A stretch of 51,205 bases of DNA, from contig NZ_JAMTCS010000019.1 of the NCBI RefSeq assembly GCF_024171955.1, positions 1 to 51,205 on the forward strand, in the 5' to 3' direction. The first letter of the stretch is position 1. Every line of letters starts with the position of its first letter. The translations under genes and the position numbers were made by a program. This document shows positions 1 through 8,471 of this stretch, piece by piece. The notes beneath the pieces are model-generated. The model worked only from the letters and a program-made list of their open reading frames with translations, was not told where the DNA came from and made no database searches. The DNA comes from Promicromonospora thailandica (GTDB lineage Bacteria > Actinomycetota > Actinomycetes > Actinomycetales > Cellulomonadaceae).

Positions 1-286
1 AGCAGATCTGCCCACCCGCATCAGCCAGGGTCCGCAACGCGTCCAGGACCTGGTCCCAGACCCCGTCGCGCTGGTAGCGGCGGAACACCCGGTACAGGCT
101 CGACCACGGCCCGTACCGGTCGTGCACGTCCCGCCACGGGCACCCCACGCGGGTCCGGTACCGGATCCCGTCGATCTGCCGGCGCAGGAACCGTGCGGGG
201 CGCCCGCACGCGGCGACCGGCAGCAACGGCTCGACCACCGCCCACGCCTCATCACTCAGATCATGCCGCCCCGCAACATCCACCAC
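1..286 (-). CDS. IS5 family transposase, N-terminal part (cut by window edge)
   Basis: Reading down from a GTG at 286 there is an open frame of 95 codons that continues past position 1. It contains LSDEAWAVVEPLLP, RRQIDGIRYRTRVGCPWRDV and YGPWSSLYRVFRRYQRDGVW. This is the signature of the N-terminal DUF4096/helix-turn-helix domain of IS5-group transposases. The DDE catalytic domain would lie to the left of the window. There is no in-frame ATG upstream, so the GTG is the most likely start; many such transposases are made from two frames, which cannot be judged here. The family is well supported; whether the copy is active is unknown. Confidence 0.75.
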   Translation of the reverse strand, partial: MVDVAGRHDLSDEAWAVVEPLLPVAACGRPARFLRRQIDGIRYRTRVGCPWRDVHDRYGPWSSLYRVFRRYQRDGVWDQVLDALRTLADAGGQIC

Positions 287-340
287 GACCCCGCAGCATG
301 CCGAAACCCCAGGTCAGACGCCACTTCTGAAACAGGCCCT
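1..340 (-). mobile_element. Partial IS5-type insertion sequence, transposase 5' end
   Basis: The element enters from the left edge and ends near 339-340. Its tip reads, on the minus strand, GGCCTGTTTCAGAAGTGG, which resembles the terminal inverted repeat of IS5-family elements common in actinobacteria. The tip is followed on the plus strand by CTAG, a possible target site. The element stops about 10 bp from the end of the excisionase-like gene at 351, so it appears to have landed inside the integrated element just downstream of xis/int. The far end, second inverted repeat and target duplication are outside the window. Confidence 0.75.
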
Positions 341-350
341 AGGGCCACGG

Positions 351-593
351 CTACCCAGCTGACGGGATCACCACCGCCAGAGCTTCACGGACCTCGTCGA
401 GGTCAAGCCGTATCAGCCGACCGACTCGGTAACCACGCACGGTGCCGTCGGCGATACGACGCCGCACGGTCTTGGTAGAGATGCCAAGCGTCTCTGCGGC
501 GACTGTCAGGCTGACCATGTTTCCCTTCGGGCTTCGCCCGGCCATGCTTGATGGCGAGGGACGTGGGCTGTTTCTTCCGGCATGCGGTTTCAT
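351..593 (-). CDS. Excisionase-like helix-turn-helix DNA-binding protein
   Basis: An 80-residue protein whose second half (VSLTVAAETLGISTKTVRRR, then IADGTVRGYRVGRLIRL) is a MerR-type/HTH_17 winged helix, the fold of phage and ICE excisionases. It sits just downstream of the integrase on the same strand, as int/xis pairs do, so it probably directs excision. The ATG at 593 has GGAG eight bases upstream. An internal ATG at 518, preceded by AAGGGAAAC, would give a 55-residue protein containing the whole domain and is an equally credible start. It is the last gene before the insertion sequence. The role is inferred from fold and position. Confidence 0.7.
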   Translation of the reverse strand: MKPHAGRNSPRPSPSSMAGRSPKGNMVSLTVAAETLGISTKTVRRRIADGTVRGYRVGRLIRLDLDEVREALAVVIPSAG

Positions 594-626
594 GATGCTT
601 CTCCATCATCAGACGAACCTGTCAGA

Positions 627-1907
627 TCACAGGTGTCCGATGCTGTCCGCGGGCGGCTCCGATCGATCGGTGCGGCGCTCGTCAGGCCCCAGCAAGGCTG
701 GGTTCCGTCGCAGACGCCGTTCTGCCAGTTCGTCCTTCCGTGCCTCCGCAGACATGCGCTCGGCGATCATCCGGTCACGTTCCGCGGCAGCGTGCTGATA
801 GTCCATCGCTACGCGCGGTTCTGAGTGGCCGGCGCGGTACATCAGCTCGGCAGTCGTCGCTCCCGCCCGTGCGGCAAGAGTGAGGCTCGTGTGCCGAAGG
901 TCGTGGGTCTTCACGCCCGGCAAGCCCGCCTTGTTGCGTGCTCTGATCCAGTTGTCGCGCCACGTCCCCTCCGGTAGGACACCGCCCTTCTGGCCCGGGA
1001 AGACCAGGCCGTCCCGTCCAGACTGGGCGAAGCGATCGATGTGCGCGGCAAGTATCGGCACCAGGTCTTCCGCGATCGCGATGGTCCGATACCCAGCGTC
1101 CGACTTCACCGGGCCGACCACTGCATTGATGCCCTTGCCGCCCTGCGAGACGTTCTGCTCCACGCTGACCGAAGCATTCCGCGGATCTCGTAGGTCGACG
1201 TCGCACCGGCGGAGCGCTCGGGCCTCGCCGATGCGCATGCCGGTCCAGTTGAGCAGATCTGCCAGTGCACGCAGGTTCTCGGGGAGCGCCTCAGCCAGTG
1301 CCCGCACTTCGCCGGGGGTCAGAATCACCCGGCGACGCCGCTTGTAGCGGCCGGCTCCGACGACACGCGCCGGCGAGATCCCGATGAGGCCAGCCTCGAC
1401 TGCTCCCTTGAAGACACCGGAGAGGAACTTGTAGACCTGGGCGGCTTCACCTGCCCCGGTCCGATCCGCGCGCTCGGCCTTCTTCGCTCGCGCTCGCGCC
1501 TCGGCCTTCAGCTTGGTGTGCCACACCGTGACGTCCGTGACCGTGATCTCGTCGACGTACTTCTTGCCGATCGTGGGCTCGATGTAGACGCGGAGGTTTC
1601 GGGTGTAGTTGCGGTACGTCGACGGCGCGAGCGTGCGCGACTCGATGTACTCCCGCGCCCACTCGCTCAGCGTCAATCGGCCTACCACGGAACCGCGCGA
1701 CTTCGGTGGACTCCACTCGTCGCGATCGATGAGCCGCTTCTCTTCGACGAGCCAGGCTTCTGCGGCGAGCTTGTCCCCGAAGGAACGCGGGTGCGTCTGA
1801 CCATCTGGCCCGAGGTACCGCGCGCGGTAGCCCGAGACCTTCTTGGTCCGTGTGTTGCGGCGAGTCTCGATGTTGCCGAACGCCCGGTGACCTGACTTAC
1901 CTGCCAT
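627..1907 (-). CDS. int: Site-specific tyrosine recombinase (phage/ICE integrase)
   Basis: A 426-residue integrase from the ATG at 1907; the frame stays open to 1964. Residues about 20-70 form an arm-binding AP2-like domain, about 75-180 a core-binding SAM-like domain, and about 195-395 the catalytic domain. The catalytic set is visible: Arg225 in TGMRIGEARAL, Lys268 in PVKSDAG, His335 and Arg338 in THDLRHTSL, His361 in AGHSEPR, and the nucleophile Tyr370 in MDYQHA. It should catalyse integration and excision of the element at the adjacent tRNA-Val gene, whose 3' end faces it. The matching att site must lie left of the window. The C-terminal tail after Tyr370 is long and charged. Confidence 0.92.
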   Translation of the reverse strand: MAGKSGHRAFGNIETRRNTRTKKVSGYRARYLGPDGQTHPRSFGDKLAAEAWLVEEKRLIDRDEWSPPKSRGSVVGRLTLSEWAREYIESRTLAPSTYRNYTRNLRVYIEPTIGKKYVDEITVTDVTVWHTKLKAEARARAKKAERADRTGAGEAAQVYKFLSGVFKGAVEAGLIGISPARVVGAGRYKRRRRVILTPGEVRALAEALPENLRALADLLNWTGMRIGEARALRRCDVDLRDPRNASVSVEQNVSQGGKGINAVVGPVKSDAGYRTIAIAEDLVPILAAHIDRFAQSGRDGLVFPGQKGGVLPEGTWRDNWIRARNKAGLPGVKTHDLRHTSLTLAARAGATTAELMYRAGHSEPRVAMDYQHAAAERDRMIAERMSAEARKDELAERRLRRNPALLGPDERRTDRSEPPADSIGHL

Positions 1908-1933
1908 GGAGACCGACCCCCTCACAGAGCGAG

Positions 1934-1987
1934 GTGGGCAACGGGCGCCAGCAGCCGTGGGCATTAGGTGGGCATTCGAATGCCCAC
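1934..1987. repeat. GTGGGCA repeats and 20-bp palindrome between integrase and tRNA-Val
   Basis: The heptamer GTGGGCA occurs in direct orientation at 1934, 1957 and 1968 and inverted at 1981-1987. The last two form the perfect palindrome GTGGGCATTCGAATGCCCAC at 1968-1987. The 2nd and 3rd copies share the longer GTGGGCATT. The repeats lie in the 157-bp gap between the integrase start and the tRNA 3' end, where integrase arm-type sites and the excisionase site would be expected. The function is inferred from position. Confidence 0.5.
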
Positions 1988-2064
1988 AGGAGTCCAGAAG
2001 TGTCTACTGCTGTCCAGGAGGGGAGGAAGCGTCGACCCAGGTCAGGCTGCATTTCTGCAGCGAG

Positions 2065-2138
2065 TGGGCCCGGAGGGATTCGAACCCCCGACATCCACGG
2101 TGTAAACGTGGCGCTCTAACCAGCTGAGCTACGAGCCC
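2065..2138 (-). tRNA. tRNA-Val (anticodon UAC)
   Basis: A 74-nt cloverleaf on the minus strand. The acceptor stem is GGGCTCG/CGGGCCC with A73, and no CCA is encoded. The D arm contains AGCTCAGCTGGTTAGAGC. The anticodon stem CCACG/CGTGG encloses loop TTTACAC, giving anticodon UAC. The T arm is GGGGG-TTCGAAT-CCCTC. Its 3' end points at the integrase gene, making it the probable attachment site of the element on its left. Confidence 0.95.
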
Positions 2139-2202
2139 CGGCAGCGGTCCACAATACCTGGCCCGCGCCGCACATCGTCCCTGTTTTCGGGTCCGCCCCG
2201 GA

Positions 2203-2661
2203 TCAGATCTCGGCGAGCGCGCGCCGGTACTCGTCCAGGTCCCTCGCCTGCCCGCGGGGGTTCACCACGCTCCAGCGCACGATGCCGTCGCCGTCGATCA
2301 GGAACGAGCCGCGCAGGGCGATGCCCGAGCCCTCGTCGAAGACCCCGTAGTCGCGCGCGACGGCGCCGTGGGGCCAGAAGTCCGAGAGCAGGTCGAACTG
2401 GTAGCCCTCCGCGGCCTGCCACGCCTTGAGCGTGAACACCGCGTCTGTGGAGATGACGAGCAGCCGCACCCCGGCGGTCTCGAAGTCCTCGATGTTGTCG
2501 CGCAGCTCGCAGAGCTCGCCGGTGCACGTGCCCGAGAACGCGAACGGCACGAAGACGACGAGCACCGGCGCCCCGCGCAGGTCCGACAGGGTGGTCGGGG
2601 TGCCGTGCGTGTCCGGGAGCGTGAAGTCGGGCGCGGGGTCACCCGGCGACGGCACGGTCAC
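2203..2661 (-). CDS. AhpE-like peroxiredoxin (AhpC/TSA family)
   Basis: A 152-residue thioredoxin-fold peroxidase, close in length to mycobacterial AhpE (about 153). The peroxidatic site is PFAFSGTC, matching PxxxS/TxxC; a second Cys lies four residues later in GELCEL, as in AhpE-type enzymes. It is expected to reduce hydroperoxides in the cytoplasm using a mycoredoxin or thioredoxin partner. The GTG start at 2661 overlaps the stop of the DUF3052 gene upstream (GTGA), so the two are translationally coupled. The same peroxiredoxin-DUF3052-aceE neighbourhood is common in actinobacteria. Confidence 0.88.
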   Translation of the reverse strand: MTVPSPGDPAPDFTLPDTHGTPTTLSDLRGAPVLVVFVPFAFSGTCTGELCELRDNIEDFETAGVRLLVISTDAVFTLKAWQAAEGYQFDLLSDFWPHGAVARDYGVFDEGSGIALRGSFLIDGDGIVRWSVVNPRGQARDLDEYRRALAEI

Positions 2662-3065
2662 TTGCCGCGGCCGCGGTAGCCCAGGCGCGTCGCCGACCAG
2701 TCCTCGGCGATGGCGAACGTGCTGGTGGTCTGCAGGCCGGCGGTCGTCGCGGCCTCCTGGATGTCGCCGTGGCCCACCTCTCCCGGGCGGCCCGGCTTGG
2801 GCGTGAGGATCCAGATCAGCCCGCCGTCGTCCAGCACGGTCAGGACGTCGACCAGTGCGTCGGTGAGGTCGCCGTCGTCCTCCCGCCACCAGAGGATGAC
2901 GCCGTCGGTGACGTCGCCGTAGTCCTCGTCCTCCAGCTCACCACCGATGATCTCCTCGATGTCGGCCCGCAGGGCTTCGTCGACGTCGTCGCCCCAGCCG
3001 AACTCCTGCACCACCTGGCCGGCCTCGAAACCGAGGCGGCCCGCGCCCTGGGTGTCCGTGCTCAC
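2658..3065 (-). CDS. DUF3052 family protein
   Basis: A 135-residue acidic cytoplasmic protein beginning VSTDTQGAGRLG with GFEAGQVVQEFGWGDDVDE, and with ILWWREDDGDL and GLIWILTPKPGRPG in the second half. This is the conserved actinobacterial DUF3052 family, which has no established biochemical role. The GTG start at 3065 follows an AGGGA about 11 bases upstream. Longer in-frame starts up to 3311 would add sequence that does not look coding. It is divergent from aceE across a 436-bp gap and coupled to the peroxiredoxin. No catalytic motif is visible. Confidence 0.85.
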   Translation of the reverse strand: MSTDTQGAGRLGFEAGQVVQEFGWGDDVDEALRADIEEIIGGELEDEDYGDVTDGVILWWREDDGDLTDALVDVLTVLDDGGLIWILTPKPGRPGEVGHGDIQEAATTAGLQTTSTFAIAEDWSATRLGYRGRGK

Positions 3066-3501
3066 TTGGTTGATCGTCCCTCTCTCTGTCGCACCGGAAA
3101 CCCGGCGCGTCACGTGTTCTGTCAGCCCCTCGTCGGGCTCTCCGTCGCCAAAGGTAGTGCACGCACCCCGGCCATGCCTCGCAACCTGGGCGCGTCGCGT
3201 CGTTTTGATCTCGCGATGAGTTGGCAACGGACAGGTCATGCACTGAGTCTCATCATTGCGATACCGCGTATCAATACTGGTGTGAACCTCTACGGACGTA
3301 ACGCAGATCACGCACTCTTGACCGCCCTATGGTGTGAGCGCACGCTGAGAGGGGACAGAATGGCTCTGACCACCTGTGCGTGGGCGTGCACAGCCGCAAC
3401 CCCAGCTGTGGTGACGCTGCCGCCGACGCGACGGGTTCTGACGAGGCGGCGGGGAGCGCGAACCGCGACCACGCCGCGCGACACACCGAGAGAGGTTGCT
3501 G
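3066..3501. promoter_or_regulatory. 436-bp divergent control region of DUF3052 gene and aceE
   Basis: No convincing gene fits in this gap. It is locally AT-richer around 3220-3340 than its neighbours. A 13-bp inverted repeat, GATAC-CGC-GTATC, lies at 3260-3272 with further partial symmetry on both sides (ATT...AAT), making it a candidate operator. A TTGACC at about 3318 is a possible -35 element reading toward aceE. The aceE ribosome binding site GAGAGAGG is at about 3488-3495. The promoter assignments are tentative. Confidence 0.4.
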
Positions 3502-6252
3502 GTGGCTTCGTTTGACGAGACCGGACCGCTGATCAACGGTCTGCTCAGCGCCGTACCCGACATCGACCCGGCCGAGACCGAGGAGTGGGTCGAGTCCTTC
3601 GACGGGCTGATCGACGAGAAGGGCGGACCCCGCGCCCGGTACGTCATGCTCAACCTGCTGCGCCGCGCGCGCGAGCGCAACGTGAGCATCCCCGCGTCGA
3701 TGGCGACCCCGTACGTGAACACCATCGGTGTGCACGAGGAGCCGTACTTCCCGGGCGACGAGGCCATGGAGCGCCGCTACCGCTCGTGGATCCGCTGGAA
3801 CGCGGCGGTCATGGTGACCCGCGCCCAGCGCGAGGGCCTGAGCGTCGGCGGGCACATCTCCTCCTACGCCTCCGTGGCCACGCTGTACGAGGTGGGCCTG
3901 AACCACTTCTTCCGGGGCAAGGACCACCCGGGCGGCGGCGACCAGATCTACTTCCAGGGCCACGCCTCCCCCGGCGTCTACGCGCGCGGGTACCTCGAGG
4001 GCCGCCTGAGCGCCGACCAGCTCGACGGCTTCCGCCAGGAGCTGTCCCACCCGGGCGGCGGCCTGCCGTCCTACCCGCACCCGCGCCTCATGCAGGACTT
4101 CTGGGAGTTCCCGACCGTGAGCATGGGCCTCGGCCCGGCGTCGGCGATCTACCAGGCCTGGACCAACCAGTACCTGCACAACCGCGGCATCAAGGACACC
4201 AGCCAGCAGGACGTCTGGGCGTTCCTCGGCGACGGCGAGATGGACGAGCCCGAGAGCCGCGGCATGCTGCAGCTCGCGGCGCAGCAGCAGCTCGACAACC
4301 TGACGTTCGTCGTCAACTGCAACCTGCAGCGTCTCGACGGCCCGGTGCGCGGCAACGGCAAGATCATCCAGGAGCTGGAGGCCCAGTTCAAGGGCGCCGG
4401 CTGGAACGTCATCAAGGTCGTCTGGGGCCGCGAGTGGGACGCCCTGCTCAACGCCGACAAGGACCGCGCCCTGGTCAACCTGATGAACGTCACGCCGGAC
4501 GGCGACTACCAGACCTACCGCGCCGAGTCGGGCGCGTTCATCCGCGAGCACTTCTTCGGTCGCGACCCGCGCACCAAGGCGCTCGTCGAGAACATGACCG
4601 ACGAGGACATCTGGAACATGAAGCGCGGCGGCCACGACTACCGCAAGCTCTACGCGGCCTACTCGGCGGCGCGGGCGCACACGGGCCAGCCGACCGTCAT
4701 CCTGGCGCACACCGTCAAGGGCTACGGCCTGGGCGCGGGCTTCGCGGGCCGCAACGCGACCCACCAGATGAAGAAGCTCAAGGGCGACGACCTCAAGACG
4801 CTGCGCGACTCGCTGCACATCCCGATCTCCGACGAGGAGCTCGAGAAGGACCCGTACCTGCCGCCGTACTACCACCCGGGCGCCGACGCGCCGGAGATCC
4901 AGTACATGCTGGAGCGCCGCCGTCAGCTCGGCGGGTTCGTGCCGGAGCGCCGCACGAAGGCGCGGACGACGCTCACGCTGCCCGAGGACAAGTCCTACGA
5001 GCTGCTGAAGAAGGGTTCCGGCACGCAGCAGGTCGCCTCGACCATGGCGTTCGTCCGCCTGCTCAAGGACCTGTTCAAGGCCAAGGACTTCGGTCACCGC
5101 ATCGTGCCGATCATCCCGGACGAGGCCCGCACGTTCGGCCTCGACTCCATCTTCCCGAGCGCCAAGATCTTCAACACGCTCGGCCAGAACTACCTCGCCG
5201 TGGACCGCGAGCTCATGCTGAGCTACAAGGAGTCCGAGTCCGGCCAGATCATGCACACCGGCATCAACGAGGCCGGTTCCGCCGCCGCCTTCCAGGCGGT
5301 GGGCACGGCGTACGCCACGCACGGCGAGCCGATGATCCCGGTCTACATCTTCTACTCGATGTTCGGCTTCCAGCGCACGGGCGACCAGTTCTGGGCCGCC
5401 GGCGACCAGATGACGCGCGGCTTCATCATCGGCGCCACCGCCGGCCGCACCACGCTGACCGGTGAGGGCCTGCAGCACGCCGACGGGCACTCGCCGCTCA
5501 TCGCGGGGACGAACACCGCCGTCGTGCAGTACGACCCGGCGTACGGCTACGAGATCCGGCACATCGTGCGCGACGGCATCGAGCGCATGTACGGCGACGG
5601 CTCCGACGGCCGCGACCAGGACGTCATGTACTACCTCACGGTGTACAACGAGCCGATGGTCCAGCCGGCCGAGCCGGAGGACGTCGACGTCGAGGGCATC
5701 AAGCGCGGCCTCCACCGCATCTCGGTGTCCGACGCGGACGGCCCCAAGGCCCAGCTCCTCGCCTCCGGCGTGGGCGTGCCGTGGGCGCTCGAGGCGCAGC
5801 AGCTCCTCAAGGAGGACTGGGGCGTCTCGGCCGACGTGTGGTCGGTGACGAGCTGGAACGAGCTGCGCCGCGACGCGCTGGCCTCCGAGCACGACGCGCT
5901 CGTGGACCCGGCGGCGCCCGTGCGCACCCCGTACGTCACGGAGAAGCTGTCCGGCGCGCAGGGCCCGTTCGTCGCCACCAGCGACTACGACCACCTGGTG
6001 CCCGACCAGATCCGCGCGTGGGTGCCCGGCGACTACGCGGTGCTCGGTGCGGACGGCTTCGGCTTCTCCGACACCCGCGCCGCCGCGCGCCGGCACTTCC
6101 TCATCGACGGCCCGTCGATGGTGGTCAAGACCCTGCAGTCGCTCGCGCGGCGCGGCGAGGTCCCGGCCGACGTCGTGGCCAAGGCCGTGGAGAAGTACCG
6201 CCTCCTGGACGTCAACGCCGGCACGTCGGGCGTGGCGGGCGGCGACAGCTAG
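3502..6252 (+). CDS. aceE: Pyruvate dehydrogenase E1 component, homodimeric type
   Basis: A 916-residue, thiamine-diphosphate-dependent decarboxylase of the pyruvate dehydrogenase complex, feeding acetyl-CoA to the fatty acid genes downstream. The TPP/Mg2+ motif starts at about residue 243 with [12 protein letters not shown] and continues to [13 protein letters not shown]. The [14 protein letters not shown] and QHADGHSP segments are also typical of AceE. The length is near that of E. coli AceE (887). The GTG at 3502 is chosen because GAGAGAGG lies 6-7 bases upstream; an in-frame TTG at 3496 is less likely. It is monocistronic or followed by a strong palindromic terminator. No E2/E3 genes are in the window. 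Confidence 0.97.
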   Translation: MASFDETGPLINGLLSAVPDIDPAETEEWVESFDGLIDEKGGPRARYVMLNLLRRARERNVSIPASMATPYVNTIGVHEEPYFPGDEAMERRYRSWIRWNAAVMVTRAQREGLSVGGHISSYASVATLYEVGLNHFFRGKDHPGGGDQIYFQGHASPGVYARGYLEGRLSADQLDGFRQELSHPGGGLPSYPHPRLMQDFWEFPTVSMGLGPASAIYQAWTNQYLHNRGIKDTSQQDVWAFLGDGEMDEPESRGMLQLAAQQQLDNLTFVVNCNLQRLDGPVRGNGKIIQELEAQFKGAGWNVIKVVWGREWDALLNADKDRALVNLMNVTPDGDYQTYRAESGAFIREHFFGRDPRTKALVENMTDEDIWNMKRGGHDYRKLYAAYSAARAHTGQPTVILAHTVKGYGLGAGFAGRNATHQMKKLKGDDLKTLRDSLHIPISDEELEKDPYLPPYYHPGADAPEIQYMLERRRQLGGFVPERRTKARTTLTLPEDKSYELLKKGSGTQQVASTMAFVRLLKDLFKAKDFGHRIVPIIPDEARTFGLDSIFPSAKIFNTLGQNYLAVDRELMLSYKESESGQIMHTGINEAGSAAAFQAVGTAYATHGEPMIPVYIFYSMFGFQRTGDQFWAAGDQMTRGFIIGATAGRTTLTGEGLQHADGHSPLIAGTNTAVVQYDPAYGYEIRHIVRDGIERMYGDGSDGRDQDVMYYLTVYNEPMVQPAEPEDVDVEGIKRGLHRISVSDADGPKAQLLASGVGVPWALEAQQLLKEDWGVSADVWSVTSWNELRRDALASEHDALVDPAAPVRTPYVTEKLSGAQGPFVATSDYDHLVPDQIRAWVPGDYAVLGADGFGFSDTRAAARRHFLIDGPSMVVKTLQSLARRGEVPADVVAKAVEKYRLLDVNAGTSGVAGGDS

Positions 6253-6274
6253 TCCCTGCCCGACCAATCCCGCC

Positions 6275-6332
6275 CCGACCAAGCCATTGGGCCCAGAACT
6301 CAGCTGAGTTCTGGGCCCAATGGCTTGGTCGG
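6275..6332 (+). terminator. Perfect 58-bp palindrome after aceE
   Basis: Two 29-bp arms are exact reverse complements meeting at CAG/CTG with no spacer: CCGACCAAGCCATTGGGCCC is followed by AGAACTCAG, then its mirror. It starts 22 bp after the aceE stop and lies between convergent genes, so it fits a bidirectional terminator, although no U-tract follows. Confidence 0.75.
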
Positions 6333-6365
6333 CGGAACGATGGCGTGGTCGGCGGAACGATGGCT
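6326..6365. repeat. 20-bp tandem duplication overlapping the palindrome
   Basis: The unit TGGTCGGCGGAACGATGGCG occurs at 6326-6345 and again at 6346-6365, with only the last base differing. The first copy begins inside the right arm of the 58-bp palindrome, so the start of the unit repeats the palindrome's outermost bases. Confidence 0.8.
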
Positions 6366-6394
6366 CGGGCCACGGGGACAGGCGGGGCAGACGG

Positions 6395-7075
6395 TTATGC
6401 CGGGCCCGCCTCCGCGATGCGCTTCGCCAGCTCGTCGCGGAGGCGGGCCGTCGCCCGCGCGTCGGGGTGCGTCTCCAGTGCGCGCAGGTGCTGCTTCGCC
6501 TCGTGCACGCGGTCGGCCTCCAGCGCGGCCAGCACCAGGTGCCTGCCCACCTCCGGCGGGTGCTCCCGCACCCGCCAGTGCCCCACGCCCAGACCCAGGG
6601 CCTCGACGGGCATGCCCGCCTCCCGCAGGATCGCCAGTCCCTCGACCAACGCGTTCCCGTCCGGGTCCCGCTCCGCGGCCGTCGTGAACCGCCGGACGGC
6701 GCCCTCCGGGTCGTCCGCCAGCGACAGCCGGCCCAGCTCGATCAGCGGGTACCAGCCGCGCGGGTGCCCGGCGAGCTCCTCGGCGAGGGCCCAGACCGCG
6801 AGGTCAGCCTCCTGCTGCTTCGACTCCGGGATCTCGTCGGAGTCCCGCAGCGGGTCCTCCAGCGTCGGGTCCTCCGCGGCCCGGCGACGGACGATCTCCG
6901 CCAGGGCGCTGAACGCCTCCTCGTTGTTGGGATCGTCGGTCAGCTGGGCGCGCAGGGCGTCCTCGTGCCCCGCGTCCCCTCGTCGGGGCGCCGACGGCGA
7001 CGGCCGGCGCGCACCGACCGTGGACGCAGACAGGGGCCGACGGATGAGGCGGCGGAGCCGTTGCATCAGGGCCAT
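6395..7075 (-). CDS. Tetratricopeptide-like protein of unknown function
   Basis: A 226-residue protein with a basic, low-complexity N-terminus (about residues 1-35) followed by helical repeats rich in Ala, Leu and Glu. Segments such as NNEEAFSALAEIVRRRAAED, GWYPLIELGRLSLADDPEGA and HLVLAALEADRVHEAKQHL have the spacing of TPR-type helix pairs. Such proteins usually act as protein-protein scaffolds; no enzymatic motif is visible. The ATG at 7075 is the natural start. It reads toward aceE and away from the fasR-like gene, sharing a short divergent promoter region with the latter. Confidence 0.7.
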   Translation of the reverse strand: MALMQRLRRLIRRPLSASTVGARRPSPSAPRRGDAGHEDALRAQLTDDPNNEEAFSALAEIVRRRAAEDPTLEDPLRDSDEIPESKQQEADLAVWALAEELAGHPRGWYPLIELGRLSLADDPEGAVRRFTTAAERDPDGNALVEGLAILREAGMPVEALGLGVGHWRVREHPPEVGRHLVLAALEADRVHEAKQHLRALETHPDARATARLRDELAKRIAEAGPA

Positions 7076-7135
7076 GCCTCGACCCTACAGTTTTCCTCAC
7101 CCGCTCACTGGGCCGACGCTGTCTGAGAAGTCCGT

Positions 7136-7152
7136 TTGTGGACTCCCCACAA
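7136..7152. promoter_or_regulatory. Inverted repeat TTGTGG-N5-CCACAA upstream of the fasR-like gene
   Basis: Perfect 6-bp arms TTGTGG and CCACAA are separated by five bases, 23 bp before the GTG start of the PucR-type gene. A similar element, TTGTCCACAA, lies before fabD. It may be the regulator's own operator. A TATGCT at about 7163-7168 could be the -10 element. Confidence 0.45.
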
Positions 7153-7174
7153 CTCGGACTCGTATGCTGCCCCG

Positions 7175-8440
7175 GTGCCAGCAACGCGACGGGCGCGCAC
7201 CAGCGCCCCCAAGAACGACCAGGGGGCCGGACCGTCCGTGGAGCGACCCGCGGACCCGACACAGGAGACGGGAGCCGAGGTCGGCACCGACCCCGCCGGC
7301 TTCCCGATGAACCTGCAGCGGGTCCGCGAGGCCAGCGGCCTGCTCACCGCCGCCGCCATGCGCCGGCTCGACGAGGACCTGAACTGGTACCGCGAGCTGC
7401 CCGCCGAGGACCGCTCCTACGTCGGACTCGTCGCCCAGGCGGGCATCAACGCCTTCACCTCGTGGTTCACCGACCCCGACCGGCCGCCGCACGGCGTCAG
7501 CGAGATCTTCGCCGCGGCCCCCACCGAGCTCACCCGCTCGATCTCCCTGCAGCACACCCTGCAGCTCGTGCGCGTGGTGGTCGACGTCGTCGAGACGCAC
7601 TCCGACCGGATCGCCGCCCCCGGCGGCGAGCGCGACCTGCGCGAGGCGGTGCTGCGCTACTCCCGCGAGGTCGCCTTCTCCGCCGCCGAGGTCTACGCCC
7701 GCGCCGCCGAGTGGCGCGGCGCCTGGGACGCCCGCCTCGAGGCGCTCGTCGTCGACGCCCTCGTGCGCGGCGACGGCGACGACTCGCTGCGCTCCCGCAT
7801 CTCCGCCCTCGGCTGGAGCGGCCGCGGCAACGCCCTCGTCGTCGTGGGCCACGCCACCCCCGAGCTGGACGAGATCCGCACCGCCGAGATCCGCCGGGTG
7901 GCCCGCCGCGCCGCCGGCGACGCCCTCGTCGGCATCCACGGCGACCGCCTCGTGCTCGTGCTCGGCGGCGAGGGCGACCTCGTCGCCGCCGCGACGTCGC
8001 TCATGAGCCGGTTCGGCTCGGGCCCCGTGGTCATCGGCACCCAGGTGCCCAGCCTCACCGACGCGCCCCGGTCGGCCCGGTCGGCGCTCGCCGGCCTCAC
8101 GGCCGCCCCGGCCTGGCCCCAGGCGCCGCGTCCGGTCATGGCCGACGACCTGCTCCCCGAGCGGGTCCTGACCGGCGACTACACGGCGCGCGCCACGCTC
8201 ATCGCCCAGGCGTTCACCCCGTTGCAGGACGCCGGGGGCGCCGTGCTGGAGACGCTGTCGGCGTACCTGGGCACGGGCCGGTCTCTGGAGGCCGCCGCAC
8301 GCCATCTGTACGTTCACCCCAACACGGTGCGCTACCGGCTGCGCAAGGTCTCGGAGATCACCGGCTGGGACCCGCTGGACGCGCGCGAGTCGTTCGTGCT
8401 GCAGGTGGCGCTGGCCCTCGGCCAGCTCGGGCGCGGCTGA
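7175..8440 (+). CDS. fasR: PucR/CdaR-type transcriptional regulator, FasR-like
   Basis: A 421-residue regulator. The C-terminus carries the PucR helix-turn-helix, with RSLEAAARHLYVHPNTVRYR followed by LRKVSEITGWDP at about residues 368-400. The N-terminal two-thirds is the family's variable sensor region with a GGDEF-like middle. The gene lies directly upstream of fabD-fabH-acpP-fabF, which is the position of FasR in Streptomyces coelicolor, an activator of those fatty acid synthase genes. That function is transferred from synteny and family. The GTG at 7175 is the first start after a plausible promoter; no Shine-Dalgarno sequence is obvious, so the transcript may be leaderless. Residues 1-35 look unstructured. 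Confidence 0.82.
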   Translation: MPATRRARTSAPKNDQGAGPSVERPADPTQETGAEVGTDPAGFPMNLQRVREASGLLTAAAMRRLDEDLNWYRELPAEDRSYVGLVAQAGINAFTSWFTDPDRPPHGVSEIFAAAPTELTRSISLQHTLQLVRVVVDVVETHSDRIAAPGGERDLREAVLRYSREVAFSAAEVYARAAEWRGAWDARLEALVVDALVRGDGDDSLRSRISALGWSGRGNALVVVGHATPELDEIRTAEIRRVARRAAGDALVGIHGDRLVLVLGGEGDLVAAATSLMSRFGSGPVVIGTQVPSLTDAPRSARSALAGLTAAPAWPQAPRPVMADDLLPERVLTGDYTARATLIAQAFTPLQDAGGAVLETLSAYLGTGRSLEAAARHLYVHPNTVRYRLRKVSEITGWDPLDARESFVLQVALALGQLGRG

Positions 8441-8471
8441 CCTCAGGCCCTAACTCTTCACCCGTCCCGGC

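Noticed and set aside
3271-6282. 1003-residue open frame on the minus strand opposite aceE
   Set aside because: It is an antisense shadow of aceE: high-GC third-position bias keeps the opposite frame open, and its composition (repeats of His, Arg, Val, Gly) has no domain.
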